Positions 18,160 through 28,635 of a stretch of DNA of 64,000 bases are shown here, one piece after another. The notes under the pieces are model-generated. The model had not been told where the DNA came from, did no database searches, and saw nothing but the letters and a program-made list of their open reading frames with translations. A program made the translations under genes and the position numbers. Where the stretch lies: the NCBI RefSeq assembly GCF_014652275.1, contig NZ_BMYM01000003.1, positions 124,001-188,000 on the forward strand, written 5' to 3'. Origin of the DNA: Parahalioglobus pacificus. Lineage in GTDB: Bacteria; Pseudomonadota; Gammaproteobacteria; Pseudomonadales; Halieaceae. Position 1 is the first letter of the stretch. Every line of letters starts with the position of its first letter.

Positions 18160-19199
18160 CAGAGCATTTCCTTAGCGAACAGCTCCAGCACCTCGGTATC
18201 GTGCACGCCCAGCAGCATAGAACCCACTTCGCCACGCTTGCCGGCTTCCTTCCAAGCACTCAGGCGCTCGACAATGCGCTCGCGCGGGCCAACCAGAGCC
18301 ACTTCGTCCAGCAGAGCATTGGGCACCTTGGCCTCGGCTTCTGCCTTCTGGCCGCTTAGGTACAGGTCCTGAATCTGGTCTGCGGCATCGCCATACCCCA
18401 TGCGGGTGGCGTAGTCGTGGTAGAAGTTCTTGCCCTTGGCGCCCATCCCACCGATATACAGCGCCAGCCAGGGGCGCAGGGAATCGTAGGCAGCATCAAG
18501 GTCGTCGTTCACGGCCACCGATACGAACGGCGCCACGTCGAAGTCTTTCAGGCTCTTGCCGTTACCGGCTTTATCGAAGCCTTCCTGAATGTGCTCACCC
18601 AGCACGGCGTAGTTGTCCGGGTTCATCCACACAGGGAAAACACCGTCGGCCACTTCACCCGCGCAGCGCAGGCCGGCAGGGGTAATGGACGCGGTGTAAA
18701 TGGGGATCTCGGTGTTAGCCGCCAAAATGGACTTCAAGGGCTTGCCCAGTCCTGTGGTGCCTTCGCCCTTGTTCGGCATCTGGTACACCTTACCATCGAA
18801 CTCCACGGCGCCTTCGCGCGCAAAAATCTTGCGCATGATCTGGATGTACTCACGGGTACGGGTCACTGGCTTCCCATAGGGAACGCCGTGCCACCCCTCA
18901 ACCACCTGCGGGCCCGAGGCACCCAGGCCGGCAATGAAGCGTCCGCCTGAAAGCTGGTCCAGCGACATGGCCGTCATGGCACACATCGCCGGCGTTCGCG
19001 CGGGCATCTGCATAATCGCAGTACCCACACGCATTTTTTCAGTGTTCGCCAGCACCCAGGAGGCGGCTGTAACGGCATCGTTACCATAGGCCTCTGCCGT
19101 CCACACCGAGTCATAACCCATGGACTCCGCCGTTTTGATCAAATCCAGCGGAATGTGGATGTGTTTGCCCGAATAGCCGAGCAGAAAGCCTAACTTCAT
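18159..19199 (-). CDS. Luciferase-like (LLM class) F420-dependent-type oxidoreductase
   Basis: 346 aa, bacterial-luciferase fold. The N-terminal LGFLLGYSGKHIHIPLDLIK, the middle LSGGRFIAGLGASGPQVVEGWHG and the C-terminal LVGPRERIVERLSAWKEAG match the family that includes mycobacterial Rv3520c. Members use F420 or FMN; which one applies here cannot be settled from the sequence. It overlaps the SDR by one base and follows an acyl-CoA dehydrogenase by 18 bases, so it is part of the same operon. Confidence 0.9.
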   Translation of the reverse strand: MKLGFLLGYSGKHIHIPLDLIKTAESMGYDSVWTAEAYGNDAVTAASWVLANTEKMRVGTAIMQMPARTPAMCAMTAMSLDQLSGGRFIAGLGASGPQVVEGWHGVPYGKPVTRTREYIQIMRKIFAREGAVEFDGKVYQMPNKGEGTTGLGKPLKSILAANTEIPIYTASITPAGLRCAGEVADGVFPVWMNPDNYAVLGEHIQEGFDKAGNGKSLKDFDVAPFVSVAVNDDLDAAYDSLRPWLALYIGGMGAKGKNFYHDYATRMGYGDAADQIQDLYLSGQKAEAEAKVPNALLDEVALVGPRERIVERLSAWKEAGKRGEVGSMLLGVHDTEVLELFAKEML

Positions 19200-19217
19200 G
19201 CCGTATCTCCCTTGCGG

Positions 19218-20351
19218 TTAGCTGGCGTAGCGCAGTTCGTTGAACTTGCCCTGGTGGAAGTCACCGTTGCCGAAGGTCGTGTTGATCATCATCAAACGCT
19301 TGGCAAAGTGGCCGATATCCAGCTCATCAGTGATGCCCATACCACCGTGCATCTGGATGGCTTCACCGTAGATGTGTTTGCCCGCCTTGTCGATCATGAC
19401 CTTCAGCGCGTGGATTTCACTATCAGTACCATCATCTTCATCTTTCAGCGAACAGACCGCACGGTAGAGCATCGACTTGCTCTGCTCGTACGACATAAAG
19501 GTATCAACCATGCGGTGCTGCAGTGCCTGGAAGCTACCAATCGCCGTGCCGAACTGCTCACGCGTTTTAGTGTATTCCAGAGTCTTGGTGTTCAGCTGGC
19601 TCATGATACCCAGCGCCTCAGCGCCCAGGTACACAATCACGCGCTGCACCAGGTCTTCTATCAGGGGTAGTGCTTTGCCCAACTCACCGACCAGTGCCGT
19701 GGCGGGCACGCTGATGTTGTTGAACGTAACGTTCGCAACCAGTTGGCCATCCATCATACGGTAGGTGATCTTCTCGGCAGCCTCTGCAGGCACCAGGAAC
19801 AGGCTCACACCGTCGGCGTCGGACTGCTCACCGGAGGTGCGCGCGGACACAATCAGCTGATCGGCATTGGCACCATTGAAAACCACGACCTTCTCGCCAT
19901 TAATCACGTAGTTGTCACCATCCGCAGTCGCGGTGGTTTTCACATCGGCCAGCTCGAAGCGGCTTTGACGCTCCAGGTAAGCGAACGACCCTTGCAGGCT
20001 GCCATCGATGATTTGCGGAATCAGGCTTTCCTTCTGGGCGTCTGAACCGCCATCCTGCAGCAATCCACCAAACATCAGGACCGTGGCCAGGTAAGGCTCG
20101 ACTACCAGTCCTTTGCCCAGCTCTTCCATCACGACCATGACGTCGACCGGGCCACCGCCAAAACCGCCGTACTCTTCGGCAAACGGTACCGACAGCCAAC
20201 CCAGCTCCGCAAACGTCTGCCACTTTTCGGCACTCATGCCCTGCTCGGAGTCGGCAATGGCACGGCGTGTGTCGAAGTCGTAATCGTCCTGCACAAAGCG
20301 CGCAACCGAGTCGCGCAGCATGCCCTGCTCTTCAGAGAAATCGAAATTCAT
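19218..20351 (-). CDS. Acyl-CoA dehydrogenase family protein
   Basis: 377 aa FAD enzyme of the acyl-CoA dehydrogenase fold. N-terminal FDFSEEQGMLRDSVARFV, central FALYLER-type FAD region (GSFAYLERQSRFEL), and C-terminal IQMHGGMGITDELDIGHF are family hallmarks. It is the smaller, more divergent partner of the next upstream gene. Such pairs often form heteromeric dehydrogenases in steroid and aromatic side-chain degradation, which is an inference here. The catalytic Glu cannot be assigned with confidence. It is 18 bases from each neighbour on the same strand. Confidence 0.92.
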   Translation of the reverse strand: MNFDFSEEQGMLRDSVARFVQDDYDFDTRRAIADSEQGMSAEKWQTFAELGWLSVPFAEEYGGFGGGPVDVMVVMEELGKGLVVEPYLATVLMFGGLLQDGGSDAQKESLIPQIIDGSLQGSFAYLERQSRFELADVKTTATADGDNYVINGEKVVVFNGANADQLIVSARTSGEQSDADGVSLFLVPAEAAEKITYRMMDGQLVANVTFNNISVPATALVGELGKALPLIEDLVQRVIVYLGAEALGIMSQLNTKTLEYTKTREQFGTAIGSFQALQHRMVDTFMSYEQSKSMLYRAVCSLKDEDDGTDSEIHALKVMIDKAGKHIYGEAIQMHGGMGITDELDIGHFAKRLMMINTTFGNGDFHQGKFNELRYAS

Positions 20352-20369
20352 TGTTACTTCCTTAAAACC

Positions 20370-21551
20370 TTACTCTAGACCCAGGACCGCTTTGGCGATC
20401 ACGTTTCGCTGTACTTCGTTGGAGCCGCCATAGATCGTTGCTGCGCGGCCATACATGTAGCTTTGACGGGCGCTGCTGCCGAAATCATGGCCGATCTGGT
20501 CGGTGCTCAAATCCGTGGGCAGAACGCCCTGATAGTAAGCCGCCACTTCCATGGTTAGCTCCTGCACCGCCTGCTGCATCTCGGTGCCTTTGATCTTCAG
20601 CAACGAGGACTCGGGACCGGGGGCACCGCCTGACGCTACCGATGCGAGTACGCGCAGCTCGGTGAACTCCAGTGCCATCAGCTCGATCTCGATATCCGAC
20701 ACACGCTGTTGGAAAATCGGGTCGTCCATCAGGGCACGGCCACCGTTCACTTCCTCGCGGGCGTACTTCTTCACGTTCTCGAGGTTGCGCTTGGTGTCGG
20801 GCACGCCGGCAATACCGGTACGCTCATGCGCCAGCAGCGCCTTGGCGTAGGTCCAGCCTTTATTCTCTTCGCCAATCAGGTTGGCTTTGGGTACACGAAC
20901 GTTGTTGAACTCCACCTCGTTCAGGCTGTGATGGTTATCAATCGAGATGATGGGGTTGACCTTGATGCCCTCGGTCTTCATGTCGATCAGCAAGAAGCTG
21001 ATGCCCTGCTGACGCTTGCCCTCATTGCTGGTGCGCACCAGGCAGAAGATCCAGTCCGCGTACTGCGCGTAGGAGGTCCAAATCTTGGCGCCATTGATAA
21101 TGTAATCATCACCGTCGGTCTCGGCCTTGGTCTTCAGCGAGGCCAGGTCGGAACCGGCACCCGGCTCGGAGTAGCCCTGGCACCACCAGTCATCGCTCTT
21201 AAGGATGCCGGGCAGGAAACGTTCTTTCTGCTCGTCATTACCGAAGGCGTAGATTACGGGTCCGACCATGGTGAGACCGAAAGGAATCACGTCACGCACG
21301 CCGGCTGCGGTGCGCTCCTGCTCATAGATGAACTTCTGGGTTGTGGTCCAACCGGTACCACCGTACTCCTTGGGCCAGCTCGGCGCGATCCAACCCTGCT
21401 CGTAGAGACGCTTTTGCCAGTCAATGACAGCGTCCTTGAAGGTGTCGAGATTGGCCATTCTGGCCTGCAGTTCCTCGTCGTAGGCTTCCGCGAAGAAGGC
21501 TCTTACTTCATCGCGAAACGCCAGATCTTCGGGGGAAAATGATGTATCCAC
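20370..21551 (-). CDS. Acyl-CoA dehydrogenase family protein
   Basis: 393 aa. The substrate- and FAD-binding segment WCQGYSEPGAGSDLASLKTK, the IINGAKIWTSYAQYADW motif and the C-terminal ATIYGGSNEVQRNVIAKAVLG are typical of FadE-type dehydrogenases. It introduces an alpha-beta double bond in acyl-CoA and passes electrons to ETF. First gene of the minus-strand run with the second dehydrogenase, the F420-type oxidoreductase and the SDR. About 215 bases upstream, up to the cnoX stop, hold the likely promoter; I see no clear operator. Confidence 0.94.
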   Translation of the reverse strand: MDTSFSPEDLAFRDEVRAFFAEAYDEELQARMANLDTFKDAVIDWQKRLYEQGWIAPSWPKEYGGTGWTTTQKFIYEQERTAAGVRDVIPFGLTMVGPVIYAFGNDEQKERFLPGILKSDDWWCQGYSEPGAGSDLASLKTKAETDGDDYIINGAKIWTSYAQYADWIFCLVRTSNEGKRQQGISFLLIDMKTEGIKVNPIISIDNHHSLNEVEFNNVRVPKANLIGEENKGWTYAKALLAHERTGIAGVPDTKRNLENVKKYAREEVNGGRALMDDPIFQQRVSDIEIELMALEFTELRVLASVASGGAPGPESSLLKIKGTEMQQAVQELTMEVAAYYQGVLPTDLSTDQIGHDFGSSARQSYMYGRAATIYGGSNEVQRNVIAKAVLGLE

Positions 21552-21766
21552 GGTACAGTCTCCTGGAGGATTTGACTTTTGGGTATGTTTTTTAGAAATC
21601 GGGCATGTACCCTAGCGAAATAGGGCGACCAAAACAAGGATTATGCGCTGTCGGCAGCGCCCTCTTCCCTTGGTATTGATACGGCGGAACCGGGACTTAG
21701 GCGTCTAGCGCCCAACAAGAATAGACGAGATTTTGAGGGGTGCGCGGTCACACACCCCGGACAGAT

Positions 21767-22621
21767 TCAGTACAGAAGGCTGAACAGCTTGCGCTGGTAC
21801 TCGGCAGCGAGAGGGTCACCCTTGCCAATACTGGCAATGGTATCGAGCAGCAGCTTCTTGGTGGCGCCATTATCGTGGTCGGTATCGGCCTTCAGCACGG
21901 TATACAGGTTCTCCAACGCATCGCGGTACTGTCCGGCCGTGGTGTACTGCACCGCCAATTTCACACGTGAGTCAGCGTCATCCGGATCAGTCGCCACCGC
22001 CGCCTCCAGCGCTGCCATCTCCGGGGATTTGGCCGCCTCGCGCTTCAGCTGCAACTGCGCAGATAGCTGCTCGAACGCGGCATCCTGATCCGCCAGGCCC
22101 ACCGTAGCGAGCACTGCCTCGGCATCATCCAGGCGCATAGCCTCGATCAGCGCGTGTACGTAGGCAATCATGACATTGTGTTGCTGGCCGGATTCCTCGT
22201 AGGCCTGGCGAAGGGGTGCAACGGCCGCTGCGAAATCCCCCTGCTCCAGGGCTTCACTGGCCTGCTGCAGCAACGGGTCCCAAGGCGCGGGCAGGTACTT
22301 TTGCAGCAGCTCCCGCACGGCCGTTTCGGGTTGGGCACCCATAAAGCCGTCTACCGGTTGGCCATTCTGAATCACCATCACCGTTGGCAGGCTGCGCACA
22401 CCAAACTGCTGGGCAATCATCTGCTGGGTATCGGCGTTCACCTTCGCAAGGAGAAATGCACCGTCATATTCAGTGGTGATCTTCTCGAGAAGCGGCATCA
22501 ACGTTTTACAGGGCTCACACCAGTCGGCCCAGAAATCCACCACCACGGGGCGCTTGTGCGATTCCTCAATCAGCAGTGCCTGTGCGTTGGTTTCGTCAAT
22601 GTCGACAATATGTTCGTTCAT
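21767..22621 (-). CDS. cnoX: Thioredoxin-domain co-chaperone CnoX (YbbN-like)
   Basis: 284 aa from the ATG at 22621; longer frames run into dapB. The thioredoxin domain (residues about 1-110) carries WADWCEPCKTLMP with Cys35 and Cys38, so the redox pair is intact, unlike E. coli CnoX, which lacks the first Cys. Residues about 120-284 are TPR-like helices (LLQQASEALEQGDFAAAVAP, AVQYTTAGQYRDALENLY). The family protects unfolding proteins from oxidation and hands them to GroEL or DnaK/DnaJ/GrpE. Its place directly downstream of the dnaK-dnaJ-dapB run fits that role. Confidence 0.92.
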   Translation of the reverse strand: MNEHIVDIDETNAQALLIEESHKRPVVVDFWADWCEPCKTLMPLLEKITTEYDGAFLLAKVNADTQQMIAQQFGVRSLPTVMVIQNGQPVDGFMGAQPETAVRELLQKYLPAPWDPLLQQASEALEQGDFAAAVAPLRQAYEESGQQHNVMIAYVHALIEAMRLDDAEAVLATVGLADQDAAFEQLSAQLQLKREAAKSPEMAALEAAVATDPDDADSRVKLAVQYTTAGQYRDALENLYTVLKADTDHDNGATKKLLLDTIASIGKGDPLAAEYQRKLFSLLY

Positions 22622-22658
22622 CGCCAATCCTAAATGTGCTGCGCTGTTAGTGAGGGCA

Positions 22659-24586
<1,928 letters not shown>

Positions 24587-24670
24587 AAATCAGTCAGGCT
24601 CTCTGTGGCCCCGTTTTAAACAACGACGCGGGCACTGATGTCCCGCGTAGTATGGTTTGCGTGAATTCCT

Positions 24671-24696
24671 ACCCGCCGATGGAGGCATCAGCGGGT
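24671..24696 (-). promoter_or_regulatory. Strong hairpin between dnaK and dnaJ
   Basis: In minus-strand RNA, two 11-base arms pair around a four-base loop with a single G-U pair (arms at 24686-24696 and 24671-24681). It sits 15 bases after the dnaK stop. No T-run follows, so it is not a classical terminator; it may stabilise the dnaK message or attenuate dnaJ-dapB. A second smaller stem (ACGCGGG at 24626-24632 with CCCGCGT at 24642-24648) lies closer to dnaJ. Confidence 0.65.
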
Positions 24697-24711
24697 GGAA
24701 TGCGGCCCGAA

Positions 24712-26646
24712 TCAGGCCTGCTTCTTGTCGTCCTTCACTTCCTCGAACTCAGCGTCGACAGCATCGTCTGCAGGCTGGGCATCGGCAGCATCCGCCGCCT
24801 GCTCTGCGCCGGCTTCGCCAGCCGCAGCCTGTGCCTGGTACATCTTCTGCGCCACAGGGCCGGTCGCTTCAGTCAGCTTGTTAGCCGCTGCATCGATCGC
24901 GTCCTTGTCGTCGCCTTTCACAGCTTCTTCCGCTTCGGAAATCGCCGCTTCAATCGCTGCTTTCTCGTCGTCCGTGGCGTGCTCACCCGCTTCCTCGAGG
25001 GTCTTCTTCGCTGCGTGCACCAGGCCATCGGCCGTATTGCGTGCAGTGATAAGCTCCTCGAACTTGGCATCGGCGTCAGCATTGGCCTCGGCATCAGACA
25101 CCATCTGATCGATCTCTTCATCCGACAGACCGCCAGAAGCAGTAATGCGGATAGACTGCTCTTTGCCAGTCGCCTTGTCCTTGGCGGACACGTTCAGGAT
25201 GCCGTTGGCGTCGAGGTCAAACGTTACCTCGATCTGCGGCATACCGCGCGGCGAGGGCGGGATGTCAGCCAGGTCGAAACGACCCAGTGACTTGTTACCC
25301 GTGGCCTGCTTACGCTCACCCTGAACCACGTGAATAGTCACGGCAGTCTGGTTGTCCTCCGCGGTTGAGAAGATCTGCGACTTCTTGGTCGGAATCGTGG
25401 TGTTCTTCTCGATCAGCGGAGTCGCAACACCGCCCATGGTTTCGATACCCAGGGTCAGAGGCGTTACGTCCAACAACAGTACGTCTTTCACGTCACCGGC
25501 CAGTACCGCCCCCTGAATAGAGGCGCCCATGGCAACCGCTTCGTCGGGGTTCACGTCCTTACGCGGCTCTTTGCCAAAGTAATCGGCAACGGCAGCCTGC
25601 ACCATTGGCATGCGTGTCTGGCCACCGACCAGAATCACATCGTCGATTTCAGACGGGTTCAGGCCCGCGTCCTGCAGTGCAACCTTCACCGGCTCCATGG
25701 AGCGGGTCACCAGATCTTCTACCAGCGACTCCAGCTTGGAGCGCGACAGCTTGACCACCAGGTGCTTGGGACCCGTTGCATCAGCCGTGATGTAAGGCAG
25801 GTTCACTTCTGTCTGCTGCGAGCTGGACAGCTCGATCTTGGCCTTTTCTGCCGCTTCTTTCAGACGCTGCAGTGCCAGCGGATCGTTGTGCAGGTCGATG
25901 CCGCTCTCTTTCTTGAATTCGTCTGCCAGGTACTCGATCAGGCGCAGGTCGAAGTCTTCACCACCGAGGAAGGTGTCACCGTTGGTGGAAAGCACTTCAA
26001 ACTGGTGCTCACCATCGACCTCGGCAATTTCAATGATGGAGATATCGAAGGTACCGCCACCCAGGTCATAAACAGCAACGGTGTGGTCACCCTTGCCTTT
26101 GTCCATGCCATAGGCCAATGCCGCCGCTGTGGGCTCATTGATGATGCGCTTCACTTCCAGACCCGCAATCTTGCCGGCGTCCTTGGTCGCCTGACGCTGT
26201 GAGTCGTTGAAGTACGCAGGCACGGTAATCACCGCCTCGGTGACAGACTCGCCCAGGAATTCCTCAGCCGTCTTCTTCATCTTGCGCAGCACTTCCGCAG
26301 AGACCTGCGGGGGCGCCATTTTCTCGTCTTTCGCAGACACCCAGGCGTCGCCGTTGTCCGCTTCCACGATCGAGTAAGGGACCATGCTGATGTCTTTCTG
26401 GACAACGCCGTCCTTGAACTTACGGCCAATCAGGCGCTTTACCGCGAACAGGGTGTTCGTGGGGTTAGTGACTGCCTGACGCTTGGCGCTCTGGCCAACC
26501 AGAATTTCGCCGTCGTCGGTGTAAGCAACAATTGAGGGTGTGGTGCGATCGCCCTCGGCGTTTTCAATAACGCGGGGTGCATCGCCGTCCAGAACGGATA
26601 CACAGCTGTTGGTGGTACCCAGGTCAATACCAATAATCTTTCCCAT
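24712..26646 (-). CDS. dnaK: Chaperone DnaK (Hsp70)
   Basis: 644 aa from the ATG at 26646. The ATPase domain begins [17 protein letters not shown], with the phosphate loop [15 protein letters not shown] and [10 protein letters not shown]. The substrate-binding domain carries [17 protein letters not shown], and the tail ends in the Asp/Ala/Glu-rich [12 protein letters not shown], close to the conserved Hsp70 C-terminus. It folds and protects proteins in the cytoplasm with GrpE and DnaJ. A heat-shock promoter match (26702-26729) lies about 56 bases upstream in addition to one before grpE. Confidence 0.98.
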   Translation of the reverse strand: MGKIIGIDLGTTNSCVSVLDGDAPRVIENAEGDRTTPSIVAYTDDGEILVGQSAKRQAVTNPTNTLFAVKRLIGRKFKDGVVQKDISMVPYSIVEADNGDAWVSAKDEKMAPPQVSAEVLRKMKKTAEEFLGESVTEAVITVPAYFNDSQRQATKDAGKIAGLEVKRIINEPTAAALAYGMDKGKGDHTVAVYDLGGGTFDISIIEIAEVDGEHQFEVLSTNGDTFLGGEDFDLRLIEYLADEFKKESGIDLHNDPLALQRLKEAAEKAKIELSSSQQTEVNLPYITADATGPKHLVVKLSRSKLESLVEDLVTRSMEPVKVALQDAGLNPSEIDDVILVGGQTRMPMVQAAVADYFGKEPRKDVNPDEAVAMGASIQGAVLAGDVKDVLLLDVTPLTLGIETMGGVATPLIEKNTTIPTKKSQIFSTAEDNQTAVTIHVVQGERKQATGNKSLGRFDLADIPPSPRGMPQIEVTFDLDANGILNVSAKDKATGKEQSIRITASGGLSDEEIDQMVSDAEANADADAKFEELITARNTADGLVHAAKKTLEEAGEHATDDEKAAIEAAISEAEEAVKGDDKDAIDAAANKLTEATGPVAQKMYQAQAAAGEAGAEQAADAADAQPADDAVDAEFEEVKDDKKQA

Positions 26647-26701
26647 GATTCTCTCCTCTTGCGGGCAGTAAATGCCTGCCCTCACAAATATGATGTTCTC
26701 T

Positions 26702-26729
26702 ATATGGGCCTGAATCGGCCGATTTCAAG
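26702..26729 (-). promoter_or_regulatory. Putative sigma-32 (RpoH) promoter of dnaK
   Basis: On the minus strand, CTTGAA (26729-26724) is followed after 14 bases by GCCCATAT (26709-26702), one mismatch from the CCCCATNT heat-shock -10 consensus. It overlaps a near-palindromic stretch (26706-26734) just after the grpE stop that can also form a hairpin. It lies about 56 bases before the dnaK ATG. Confidence 0.6.
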
Positions 26730-26734
26730 GGCCC

Positions 26735-27331
26735 TTAGCCCGCAGATTTGCTCACCATCACCATGGCCGGGCGTATCAGCCGACCATTCAGGCTGTAACC
26801 CTTCTGCACCACCGCAATCACGGAATTGGGCTCCACATCCGGGTTCTCCACCATGCTCATGGCCTGGTGCAGTTGAGGGTCAAAAGGCTCGCCCTCGGGG
26901 TTGATCTGCTCGATGTTGTTCTTGCCAAGTACGTCCAGGAAGCTCTTCAGCGTCAGCTCGACGCCCTCAACGATGGGCTTCACCGCCTCGTCTTCGGTGG
27001 CCGCTTCCAACGCACGCTCCAGGTTGTCAACGATGGGCAGCAGATCGCCACTGAATCGCTCCAGGGCAAACTTGCGGGCTTTCTCGACATCCTGCTCGGC
27101 ACGGCGCTTCACATTTTGCGCGTCGGCCTGGGCACGCAGCGCATTGTCGCGCGCAGTTTCAACATCGGCCTGCAACTGCTCAATAGTCTCTTCCGGGGTG
27201 GGTTCAGCAGCCTCAGTCGTGGCCTCTTCACCTTCCGCGGCGACGGCTTCCTCAGCCGCTGCAGTGGTCTCTGCGGTGTCCTGTACCGTTTCTTCAACGG
27301 CTTCCGTTTGCTTCTGATCCTGATCAGCCAT
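26735..27331 (-). CDS. grpE: Nucleotide exchange factor GrpE
   Basis: 198 aa from the ATG at 27331. A long acidic Ala/Glu/Thr-rich N-terminus (about residues 1-60) leads into the coiled-coil dimer helix ([20 protein letters not shown]). The family signature segments [28 protein letters not shown] and [20 protein letters not shown] follow. It releases ADP from DnaK. A sigma-32 promoter match lies 57 bases upstream, and dnaK follows downstream. Confidence 0.97.
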   Translation of the reverse strand: MADQDQKQTEAVEETVQDTAETTAAAEEAVAAEGEEATTEAAEPTPEETIEQLQADVETARDNALRAQADAQNVKRRAEQDVEKARKFALERFSGDLLPIVDNLERALEAATEDEAVKPIVEGVELTLKSFLDVLGKNNIEQINPEGEPFDPQLHQAMSMVENPDVEPNSVIAVVQKGYSLNGRLIRPAMVMVSKSAG

Positions 27332-27387
27332 GCTGTCTGTGCTCCGTATCATGGCGGTAAATGGGTAATCACTGTGTGATGAGAGCC

Positions 27388-27416
27388 ACATGGGGGCCAG
27401 AAGGGCCCAATTCAAG
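27388..27416 (-). promoter_or_regulatory. Sigma-32 (RpoH) heat-shock promoter of grpE
   Basis: On the minus strand, CTTGAA (27416-27411) and CCCCATGT (27395-27388) are exact matches to the heat-shock -35 and -10 consensus, 15 bases apart. It lies 57 bases upstream of the grpE ATG and downstream of the hrcA stop, so it would drive grpE-dnaK-dnaJ but not hrcA. Confidence 0.8.
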
Positions 27417-27458
27417 GCCCCGAGGGGAAAATTTGCCGGTTTTTTGGGGGTTGTGGGG

Positions 27459-28493
27459 TTATTTGGCCAGGGCAGAACTGAGCATGCGGGCGGTGACATC
27501 CACAATGGGAATCACGCGCTCGTAGGCCATGCGGGTGGGCCCTATGACTCCCAGCACACCCAGGGTGCGCATGCCATCACTGTAGGGCGCAGTGACCACG
27601 CTGTAGTCGCCAAAGACCTCGTACCCGGCCTCTTCACCAATAAAGATCTGGATACCGTCGGCGCGGGAGCAGCGCTCCAGCAAGTGCAGGATGTCTTTCT
27701 TTTGCTCGAAGGCGTCAAACAACTCTCGCAGCTTGAGCACTTCCTCGGCCGTGGCACCATCAAGTAGCCGGGACTCGCCGGCCATCACGTACTGCTCGTC
27801 ACTGTCATCCGCATCCAGCGCACGGTTGGCCAGATCCAGCGCATCGCTCAGGTAATTATCAATGCGGCTGCGTGCCTGTTGCATCTCACTCACCAGCCCC
27901 GCCTTAACGGCGGTGAGCTCATGCCCGGCGAAGCGCTGGTTCACCATCAGGGCAGCGGCGCGCAGCTGCTCTTCGGTGAAGGGCCGATCCGTATGGATGA
28001 TGCGGTTTTGTACCTCACGCTCGTTGATGACCAGGATCACCAGCACCCTGTTACCCGATAGCGGCAGAAACTCCACCTGCCGCAACTGGTTGGACTCCAC
28101 TTTGGGCACGGTAACGATGCCCGCCTGGGCAGTGATCGTGGACAACAGCGATGAAGCCGACTGCACCAGCTCACCCGCCGTTTTATCGGGGTTGAGTTCC
28201 AGGCGCAGGTTAGAAAGTGAGTGGTCGTCCAGGGGTTGTACCTGCAGCAAAGAATCGACGAACAGGCGATAGCCCGCAGACGTGGGTACCCGACCCGCCG
28301 ATGTGTGAGGCGAGTGCAGGAAACCGCGCTCCTCAAGGTCGGACATCACGTTGCGGATGGTGGCGGCGCTGACGGGCAGGCCCGCCTCCTCACGCAGGGT
28401 CGAGGAGCCCACTGGCTGGCCGTCCCGAATATGCCGCTCGACCAGCACCTTCAGCAGGGTCTGTGCGCGTTCGGACAGTTCGGTTTCAGCCAT
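27459..28493 (-). CDS. hrcA: Heat-inducible transcription repressor HrcA
   Basis: 344 aa. The N-terminal winged helix ([20 protein letters not shown], then [20 protein letters not shown], then [18 protein letters not shown]) is diagnostic of HrcA, as is the C-terminal [23 protein letters not shown]. HrcA represses heat-shock genes by binding the CIRCE operator and is held active by GroEL. I found no CIRCE repeat in front of hrcA, grpE or dnaK here, so its target may be elsewhere (groESL is usual). It is divergent from recN across about 140 bases. Confidence 0.96.
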   Translation of the reverse strand: MAETELSERAQTLLKVLVERHIRDGQPVGSSTLREEAGLPVSAATIRNVMSDLEERGFLHSPHTSAGRVPTSAGYRLFVDSLLQVQPLDDHSLSNLRLELNPDKTAGELVQSASSLLSTITAQAGIVTVPKVESNQLRQVEFLPLSGNRVLVILVINEREVQNRIIHTDRPFTEEQLRAAALMVNQRFAGHELTAVKAGLVSEMQQARSRIDNYLSDALDLANRALDADDSDEQYVMAGESRLLDGATAEEVLKLRELFDAFEQKKDILHLLERCSRADGIQIFIGEEAGYEVFGDYSVVTAPYSDGMRTLGVLGVIGPTRMAYERVIPIVDVTARMLSSALAK

Positions 28494-28635
28494 GAGTCAC
28501 TCTTGGTAAGAATTAGCACGGTTTTATCACAGTCTGGCCGCGAAGAAAAAGAGCTCAGTCCCTATGCTGGCAATTGATGTTTATGGCGGTCTAAATCTGG
28601 GTTATAACAGCGGCAACGCTTACAGACCCACGCCC

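Noticed and set aside
21737-21758. Hairpin after cnoX as a terminator
   Set aside because: The six-base stem with a ten-base loop lacks a T-run on the minus strand, so it is too weak to call.
28494-28635. Possible CIRCE operator in the hrcA-recN gap
   Set aside because: Only a half match (TTAGCAC at about 28513) and a stray ACTC are present, in the wrong order and spacing for TTAGCACTC-N9-GAGTGCTAA.
28600-28635. LexA box before recN
   Set aside because: CTGGGTTATAACAG has CTG and CAG separated by eight bases, not the ten needed for a LexA site.
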